A stretch of 64,000 nt of DNA from Annona cherimola (lineage: Eukaryota; Streptophyta; Magnoliopsida; Magnoliales; Annonaceae), in the NCBI GenBank assembly GCA_030490835.1, contig CM059972.1:93481137-93545136 (forward strand), in the 5' to 3' direction. Below are positions 56,516 through 64,000 of the stretch, piece by piece (the stretch's first letter is position 1; the number at the start of each line of letters is the position of its first letter). Under the pieces are notes generated by a model, which was given only the letters and a program-made list of their open reading frames with translations, made no database searches and was not told the origin of the DNA. A program made the translations under genes and the position numbers.

Positions 56516-56829
56516 ATGTTTTATCATTTCATCCAAAATCATTTTTATTGAAAATTTATGTTTTGTAAAAAAATAGCATTTTTTAGAATGAATATACAAT
56601 ATTAATTTTTCAAAAATGTAAATATATCATAATGTAAGTTTTCAATACATATAATTTTTATAATCTCAAATAAATACATTATATAAACATGAAAAATAAT
56701 TTAAATCTAGAAAAAATATTTGAAACAAAAAATAAGGGACTGCATAGATGTCTCCATGCAGCTAGAGAAACTGAATGGTTGCGCCACTATTTAATTGCTT
56801 ATTATGAGAGTAATTCTTCTATGCTTAGT

Positions 56830-57135
56830 AAGAGAGGGCATAAACTGGCCACAAGTCTCCATTAAATTTTTTTTATAAACTTATTACTCTAATTGTGTTT
56901 TGTCTCCCAACCGAATTTTATATTTTTGGTTATATTTATTTTTTATAACTTTAAAAATAAGGATATTATGGTTATTTTCACCATCTGAAAATGACCATAA
57001 TACCTCAGTATTTGAAATTCAAAAAATAAATATATATCTAAAAATGTAGAACTTGAAAGATGGACAACATACGCCTAGACTAAGAAGTTTATACAAAATT
57101 TTCAAAAAAAAAAATAGATGGGGTTTTGTGGTATA
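56830..57135. mobile_element. Fold-back element
   Basis: Arms meet at ATTATGGTTATTTTCACC / GAAAATGACCATAATACC. It abuts the element at 57154. Confidence 0.58.
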
Positions 57136-57153
57136 TCATGCCTCATTGGATAG

Positions 57154-57555
57154 CGGGTCGCAATCTCCTGCGCCCGGGAGCAGGCAGCGCTCCCTGCTCT
57201 CGGGCACACAAACCTCTTTTTTTTTTCAAATTTTTTTTATAGAACTGTTAATCTAGGTGTAGTTAACATGTGTATAAATTTTTACCATTTTTTGAATATT
57301 TTAGATATTTATTTTTGATTTTTGAAAATCAGTGGCATTTTAGGTAATTTTAAATTACGAAAATGCCACTGATTTTCAAAAATAAAAAATAAATATCTAA
57401 AATACCCCAAAAATGGTAAAAATTTATACACATGTTAAATACACCTATATTAACATTTTTAAAAAAATAATTTCAAAAAAAAATAAAAAAAAGAGGTGTG
57501 TGCGCCCGGGAACAGGGAGCGCTGCCTGCTCCCGGGCGCAGGAGATTGCGACCCA
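57154..57555. mobile_element. Fold-back (MULE-type) element
   Basis: 402 bp with ends GGGTCGCAATCTCCTGCGCC and its complement, then GGGAGCAGGCAGCGCTCCC. The AT-rich arms meet at AAAATCAGTGGCATTTTAGG. Flanks ATTGGATAG (57145-57153) and ATTAGATAG (57556-57564) form a 9-bp duplication with one mismatch. Confidence 0.8.
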
Positions 57556-57840
57556 ATTAGATAGTGGGCTAATGATGCACTCTTGCAGTAAGTAATAAAT
57601 AGTGAATCAATAATTCAATATAGTTAGCTCCATGGAGATATCCATGTAACACGTTGATTTTAATTTTTTTTAACAAATTTAAGCCATTTATTTTTTTCAA
57701 ATATCTCAAGTGATTAATCGTGTGATTTGCGTGGCACAATTTAAATCTAACCCATTTACTCCTTGGTTAGAATGAATTCGTAGTTCACGATACATCCAAT
57801 AGTTATTTTGAATCCAATAGTTATTTTGAGTTTTTATTCC

Positions 57841-58232
57841 GAGGACTGATCCTGTTAGCTTGGGTTAAGCAAATGTCTCATTTAGCCTATCTCAAAAAAT
57901 CTATTTATAATATTTTTTTGCTTTTTTCTTCATGCACTTATTTATCTAAATCTATTTAACATATAAATTAAGTTTTCCATTTTTTGATATGTGTATATTT
58001 TTTTTTTGAGATTTTTAAACAACTATATGTATATATGTATTTAAAATATACTTATCTTTAAAAATCTCAAAAAAAAAATATACACATATCAAAAAATGGT
58101 AAAACTTGATTTATATATTAAATATACTTAGATAAACAAGTGTATGAAAGAAAAAATAAAAAAATATTGTAAATAATTTTTTTAGGTAAGCTAAGTAAGA
58201 CATTTGTTTTGCCCGCACTAATACAATCATTC
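57841..58232. mobile_element. Fold-back element, same family as 14738-15118
   Basis: Begins GAGGACTGATCCTGTTAGC, like the intron-4 element (GAGGAATGATCCTGT), and ends ACAATCATTC. Both arms with TTAGCCTATCTC / AGCTAAGTAAGACATTTG are present. Its duplication is obscured by a tandem repeat starting at the right border. Confidence 0.7.
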
Positions 58233-58235
58233 ATC

Positions 58236-58345
58236 ATTTATTATTCTCTCTACGAGTAAAGTTCCACCGGAACGTGAACCTATTTTTACAATTTATTATT
58301 CTCTCTATGAGTAAAGTTCCACCGGAACGTGAACCTATTTTTACA
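58236..58345. repeat. Tandem duplication, period 55 bp
   Basis: GTAAAGTTCCACCGGAACGT occurs twice, 55 bp apart, in almost identical units. Confidence 0.88.
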
Positions 58346-58519
58346 ATTGAGTTGTCCCGAGTGCAAGATGTAACTTTACTTTCTTGGAAAAGAAATTTTT
58401 TAAAAAAGCCATGGTTATAATCAGCAAACTTATTTTTTTCTACCATTGATGGAATCAAAATATACGATCTTGAGGGAGCAATTATCTCTTGTTTGCTTGC
58501 TAGGAGCATTGTCTCTTGC

Positions 58520-58585
58520 GGATACATATATGAGTATCTTGCAGTTACATATATGAGTATCTTGGAGTTACATATATAAGTATCA
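58520..58585. repeat. Short tandem repeat, unit 23 bp, three copies
   Basis: ACATATATGAGTATCTTG units follow one another, the third partly diverged. Confidence 0.8.
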
Positions 58586-58976
58586 TTCATTGAGCAAAAA
58601 CTGGCAATATTAGTTAAGCAAACTTCCAGATAAAATAATAAAGAAATATATCATTGAAATTTTATAATAAAGACTATTATTATTGTAAGTTTGTAACCAT
58701 GGAATACTACAATTAAATCTCCACATCACACTGCAGATGGATGGTCACATAGATGAACGGCGATCAACATCTGATGGGAGTCAACAAATTACTGAAAAAA
58801 GAATATTGGGATTTAGCAATAGACTTGGTTTATTACAAAAGTTAGGATTTTCTTGCTAACTAGTTTAGCAACTACATATAATTTCGTTTCTTAAAATCTT
58901 ATGCAAATGCAAATTTAATAATGAATAAATTATAAATATAACCCATCGGTAAATTTGAACATTTGGAATTCATTAT

Positions 58977-59675
58977 GGGTGTGTTTGGTTGGAGGTAAAA
59001 ATTTTGATGAAAATTTTTGGAGGTAGAATTTGTCAAATTGATAGAAAATGATGTGATATAATAGGGTAATGATGAGGAGTAAAGAGAATAAAGTTAAAAT
59101 AGATAGGTTAGTTGTATGGGCTGTTGTGTAGAAATAATTGAAAAGTAGGGTAGTTTGTATAGAAAAATGTGAAAAAATAATTAAAAAATAGAGTAGTTAT
59201 GGAGAGTGAAAAGTTTTGAGTTGAAAAGTTTTAGTTGACATATTTTGGGGATGTAATCTTATGCTCCCGGAAGCATGCAGTGTTGCATGCTCCCAACACA
59301 TACACCTATTTTTTTTTTTTAAAAATTTTTTTCATAAACTTGTTAGCCCAAGTGTATTTAATATGTTTGTAAATTTTTACCATTTTTGAAGAATTTTAGA
59401 TATTTATTTTTTATTTTTGAAAATCAGTGGCATTTTAGGTAATTTTAAATTACTAAAAGCCACTGATTTTCAAAAATAAAAAATAAATATCTAAAAATAT
59501 CAAAAAATGGTAAAAATTGATACATACGTTAAATACACTTGGGCTAACAAGTTTATGAAAAAAATTTCAAAACAAAATAAAAAAATAGATGTATGCGCCT
59601 GGGAGCATGCAACACTGCATGCTTCCAGGAGCATAGGAGCATGCTCCCATATTTTGGCCCCAAACAAACATACCC
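58977..59675. mobile_element. Tourist-like MITE split by a fold-back element
   Basis: Left part 58977-59248 (GGGTGTGTTTGGTTG onward), right tip 59658-59675 (CCCCAAACAAACATACCC). It is flanked by TAT on both sides. The interruption is the separate element at 59249-59648. Confidence 0.85.
59249..59648. mobile_element. Fold-back (MULE-type) element nested in a MITE
   Basis: About 400 bp, almost entirely one inverted repeat: TATGCTCCCGGAAGCATGCA near the left end and its near-complement at the right. Long AT-rich arms meet at AATCAGTGGCATTTT / AAAAGCCACTGATT. The flanking direct repeat CATATTTTGG (59239-59248 and 59648-59657) is 9-10 bp, the length made by Mutator-like transposases. Confidence 0.8.
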
Positions 59676-59689
59676 TATATATATGACTC

Positions 59690-60540
59690 ATTGCTAAATT
59701 TGAACATTTAACAACGAAAATTCAAACTTTTGTGCCTCGAAAATGAAAAATTATATTAGAAATAAGAAAATAGTATTAAGAATTAATAAAAATAAGGTTC
59801 TTATGTATTGAACGATAAGATATTATATGAGGAATAAGAAAAATAATATTACAAAAATAGAAAAATTTTGTAATGAAAAATCTCGTTTCATTTCATCTAA
59901 TTAGATAATCTTGAACATGACAAATTTATTGTTGGATTTGTTCAGAATCATCCAATGAAATTTAAACTTAGATGAGAAGATTGGATGTAAAAAGTTATTT
60001 TATATTGAAAAATAAAAGATTATATAGACAACAAAAAAAAACAATTTAGGAATGAGAAAAGTAATGGAAAAAATGTTTTTTGAAATGAAAAATCTGGTCT
60101 TCTTCGACCTAATTAAATTAGTTCATGATCATCAATTAGAATATCCTAAAGAAAACTTTTTCCATTTTCAATTCCGTATTTCATTTTTCAATAAATAACA
60201 ATCTTACATTTTCTATTTCTAATACTATTTTTACCATTATCAATATAATTTATTATTAATGTTAGGCTCGTGAAAAATATATGCTATTTGCAATGAAATT
60301 AGTTTGTTGTAAATACTCAACATTATCGAAGTATTATATGCAATAAAATAGGTAGTGAGTTTGACATGAGTTTCCATGAAAAGAGTAGGTTGACATGAGT
60401 TCCGAACCTAGAATGGGGCATTGGCGCCTACCTCATTAAAAAAAAAAGGCAGCGTAAGGTGGGCCACAGGTGACGGGAGTCAATCGTCGGTCCTGTGTAC
60501 TAAAATAATGCAAATGACATACATTAATAGGCAATTGATA
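59690..60540. other. Intergenic, nothing recognised
   Basis: Very AT-rich, with no ORF of note. Confidence 0.5.
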
Positions 60541-60547
60541 AAGGGGG

Positions 60548-60930
60548 CTGGTTCAATGCTCCCGTTCAATGCACCTGTAAGGATCGAGCCTCAATGTTCC
60601 CGGGTGAACTTCACCTATTTTTTTATTTTTTTTGAATTTTTTTTATAAAAATGTTAATGTAAGTGTATTTAATATATGTATAAATTTTTACCATTTTTCG
60701 AGATTTTTAGATATTTATTTCGAATTTTTAAAATCAGTGGCATTTTTAGTAATTTTACTAAAAATGACACTGATTTTAAAAAATCCGAAATAAATATCTA
60801 AAAATCTACAAAAATAGTAAAAATTGATACACATGTTAAATACACTTATATTAATAAGTTCATGAGAAAATTTTGAAAAAAATAAAAAATAGGTATATAC
60901 GCTTCAATGCTCCTTGGTGCATTGAACCAA
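60548..60930. mobile_element. Fold-back element
   Basis: Ends G(C/T)TGGTTCAATGC at both sides. The arms share ATTTTTACCATTTTT and AAAATCAGTGGCATTTTTAG with the elements at 57154 and 59249. Target duplication not found. Confidence 0.72.
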
Positions 60931-60934
60931 CACT

Positions 60935-62340
60935 CGACTTTTATGCCATTGAAAACATCCCCTTGTTCCGCTGAAAGACGGACAATGGGGACGTACGCTG
61001 AATGATGTAAAGCACCAACAACCAGCACCAGGGGCCACATTCTATAAGCCTCTAAATTATTGATTTGGGACGAGGTTGTATACGGATCCTACACAGTATG
61101 TGGAGAATAAAGTCGCTCTGGCTGCAGATTTTATAATAGGATCGGTATCTTATGCAATAAATGTGACCTAAAAATGTTTATTTATTTTTTATAATATGTG
61201 GGCCTCACATAGATCTTTAATTTCATATGAAATTTGACAACTTTTTAAAATATAGCATATGCGGCCGAAATTTTAATTTGGCTAGTTCGATCAAATGTAG
61301 CTAAATACTAGACTAATTTCAGCCAAGATTTTATTAATATTTATAGTCAAATTTTATTATCTACATTAAATGTTACTTTTGATTGCATTTGTGCAGTTAA
61401 CCAAATCCCACTATTCAAAAGCAATAAATTATTTGTAACTAAATAATTAGTTGTAGCAAAAAAGACGCCGATCCTATGTGTCCGTAATGCAGTTTCGACA
61501 ACTTCGTCCATTATGGGCGCATGAAGCTGGAATTGTTGGATCGACCGGGAGTTATTTGCTATGTCTAAAATTTGTTGAGGAGAAAATTTAAAGTGGATCG
61601 TGCGTTAGTATAAAATATAATAGATTATTTAAAAATAATCATATAAGATTAATCGTATTTTACTATTACTTAAAAATTGGCACATAGAATCATATGACAC
61701 ATAAGCATTAAATAGACATCATTACTTTGAAACATGATTACATAGAAATTATGCTACAGTATAAGTCATAAATTGGAATATGTTTCCATAAAGGATTAAT
61801 TTTTATATTTTAAAATTAATTTAATTAAGCAGAAAATTTAAATATTATATATTTATTAGCTCGATTTGTAACCCTGATAGAACCAATTTATATGAATTTA
61901 GTTTAGGATTAGATTGAAGTATGAAAAATAAGTTGAATATAGGGTTTGTGTTAATATTTTATAAATAAGTTAGAGTCGAAAATACCCCACGCTAAGTCAA
62001 CCTAACCAGATTTACACGCATGCATGTGATGCAAGGGCCGTTTTTAAGCTGCAATAATGAAGCTTAAAGATCAACTATATTAGTTCATTTCTCATCAATA
62101 AACAACAATAAAAAGCATAACACATTATTGAAAGAGGGTGGGAAATCAAACATTTTTGGATAGTGTTTTGGCAGCCAATCTGGAGGCAGCATAGAAATTC
62201 CAATTAGTGAGAAAGGAAGGAGAGATCTGCTGCTAGGCCCACTAATGAACCAAGATTGAAATTCTTTGCATTGCACTTTCTTTCTTCTACAGTTGCAAAA
62301 GAGGAGGAGAAAGAAGGAGATAGTTGTAGGAAAAAAAAAC
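60935..62340. other. Intergenic, nothing recognised
   Basis: AT-rich spacer up to the 192-bp tandem duplication. No supported feature. Confidence 0.5.
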
Positions 62341-62345
62341 TAAAA

Positions 62346-62705
62346 AATGACAATGTGTTCATAAAAATTCAGTGGTAGCAACGACGCGATAGAAAGGAAG
62401 ACAAGCGACGAGCTGATTGCAAATTCTTGTTCGATTTGGGAGGAGAGCTTTGGCTTCAGATTTATTTTTAAAACTTTTCTAATTTTTCATTTTCACCCCA
62501 TTGTAGGGATGTCTAGTATCAGCAATGGCAACACAAGAATGACAATGTGTTCATAAAAATTCAGTGGCAGCAACGACGCGATAGAAAGGAAGACAAGCGA
62601 CGAGCTGATTGCAAATTCTTGTTTGATTTGGGAGAAGAGCTTTGGCTTCAGATTTATTTTTAAAGCTTTTCTAATTTTTCATTTTCACCCCATTGTAGGG
62701 ATGTA
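62346..62705. repeat. Tandem duplication, period 192 bp
   Basis: AATGACAATGTGTTCATAAA starts at 62346 and 62538. About 165 bp match with roughly four to five differences, so the duplication is recent. Non-coding. Confidence 0.9.
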
Positions 62706-62709
62706 TTTT

Positions 62710-63530
62710 AAATTTTATCCTCAGAAAATTTTGGACGGTGTAAATAACCCCCGCTCAACTTAACGGTTCCAGTTTCATACGCCTGTAATGGACAAAATCA
62801 TGCAGACTGCAGTCTAGACGCATAGGACCTGTCTCCTAGCAAAAATATATCTAATGCAACCAAATTATTTTATATCTAATAAAAAATTAGCTACATTAAT
62901 TAAAATTTATTGTAGTGTGATTGTGTGAATACATGCACTGACACACGTGTTCGTGTTCATTTGCCAACCACGTTGATTTTCAAAGATAAAAATACTAAAA
63001 AAATTTTTAAATTGCAGGATTTCATATAGGGCAAGAGTTGGGTAGGGCCTACACATCTATTGAAAATTTTAAAAAATATTTTTTAAACTACCCATAATCG
63101 ATTCAGGTCGCCAAATAGTGACCCGTCCTGGAAGTGTCCAAACTAGAATTAAGCGAAGTTGCAGGGCCTATTTTGCAGATAACACAGCGGTGGAAAATTG
63201 CTGCCAAAAATGCAGCTATTTAGCTAGGAATCCGGATCAACTTCTCATGCAAGCATGTGCATGAAAGCGGTACATAACTGTCAGCACGTGGCTCTCACGT
63301 GAATTGAATGGCTAGTTTGCTCGCGAAAGGCCACCATCCGCGCGAATTGACCGAAGCGCATGCGTTGGAAACTGGCATCTGTCTGCATGTGGCACTGCAC
63401 TGGGAACGGCTTCTGGTGCCTTTAATTTGGAAGATGATGACAATCCCCCAAGTCACTATACCATGCATTAGCCCTCCTGATGTTGTGCCACCTAGCTATC
63501 AAATATACTATCTTTCCACCTAATTATAAA
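62710..63530. other. Intergenic, nothing recognised
   Basis: 63240-63480 is slightly GC-richer, with a 71-codon plus-strand frame that has no recognisable motif. Confidence 0.45.
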
Positions 63531-63536
63531 CTTTAA

Positions 63537-63836
63537 GGGTGTGTTTAGTTGAGAGTAAAACTTTTGATGAAAAATTTTTGGGTAGAAGTTGTCAAATTGA
63601 TACAAAATGATGTGATATGATAGAAGTAATGATGTAGAGTAAAGAGAATAAAGTTAAAATAGATAGGTTAGTTGTATGAGTAGTTGTATAGAAATGATTG
63701 AAAAGTAGAGTAATTTGTATAAGAAAATGTAAAAAAATAATTAAAAAGTAGAGTAATTATAGAGAGTGAAAAGTTTTGGATTGAAAAGTTTTGGTTGACA
63801 ATTTTTTACTTCAAAAAAACACACCCTAATTATATA
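63537..63836. mobile_element. Tourist-like MITE
   Basis: 300 bp, GGGTGTGTTTAGTTG ... AACACACCC, flanked by TAA (63534-63536 and 63837-63839). Close to the copy at 58977. Confidence 0.87.
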
Positions 63837-63849
63837 TGAGGTTATTATT

Positions 63850-64000
63850 AAATACATCCAAGTGCATTTAACTTCAGTACACTCAGATGCATTTAACCTA
63901 TTTTTTAGGTTTATTTTTGAAACTTTTTTTATAAAACTGTTATCTAAGTTGATTGAACATGTCAATCAATTTTTACCATTTTTAGAGTTTTTAAGATTTT
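63850..64000. mobile_element. Left arm of a fold-back element, cut by the window edge
   Basis: TTTTTATAAAACTGTTATCTAAGTTGATTGAACATG... followed by ATTTTTACCATTTTTAGAG matches the left arms of the elements at 57154-60930. The start is defined by tandem GTGCATTTAACTTCAGTACA-like motifs. Confidence 0.5.

Noticed and set aside
58234..58590. Minus-strand frame called as a gene
   Set aside because: Depends on a 55-bp tandem duplication read in two frames and has no recognised homologue. Kept only as a finding.
63308..63523. 71-codon plus-strand frame
   Set aside because: No motif, no second exon, and only mildly different composition. Insufficient to call a gene.

Overview
The window is nuclear DNA of a flowering plant. 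It is AT-rich, has long spliceosomal introns and a plant-specific sugar-transporter gene, and is packed with plant transposons: a Ty3/gypsy chromovirus, L1-type LINEs, Tourist-like MITEs and Mutator-like fold-back elements. I cannot name the species. Only one host protein-coding gene is well supported. All similarity statements rest on reading the sequence and on family knowledge; no search was run.

The host gene lies on the minus strand at about 10.2-23.05 kb. It encodes a tonoplast monosaccharide transporter of the MSSP/TMT (TST) family. Five coding exons (21465-21543, 20632-21198, 17990-18945, 15446-15633, 10231-10669) join with GT-AG borders and matching phases into a 742-residue frame. 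A TATA box at 23071-23080, a short leader exon and a leader intron (21588-22988) complete it. G-box/ABRE-type ACGTG motifs lie just upstream. Introns 2, 3 and 4 each contain transposons: MITEs, a 756-bp MULE-like element, a small old LTR element and fold-back elements.

Layout: 1-10.2 kb is intergenic, with Tourist-like MITEs, fold-back elements and one Pack-MULE-like element carrying GC-rich cargo (5270-5689). 10.2-23.5 kb holds the transporter gene, its promoter and a MITE next to the promoter. 23.5-34.1 kb is intergenic, with MITEs, SINE candidates, a GC-rich island at 30 kb and an unassigned repeat at 32-33.6 kb. 34159-43604 is a nearly complete Tekay/Del-like Ty3/gypsy chromovirus with almost identical LTRs. 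It has an extra zinc-knuckle ORF upstream of gag, and two in-frame TAG codons break gag-pol. 44.5-46.4 kb is a 5'-truncated LINE. 49850-51965 is a related, expanded solo LTR with a perfect 5-bp target duplication. 52.6-55.6 kb is unrecognised. 55.6-56.5 kb is a second LINE tail. 56.8-64 kb is a cluster of fold-back elements and MITEs, including one inserted inside another.

The transporter should load glucose, fructose or sucrose into the vacuole in exchange for protons. Nothing else in the window looks functionally linked to it. The rest is best read as transposon biology: young and decayed copies, nested insertions, sequence capture, and possible hairpin transcripts from introns.
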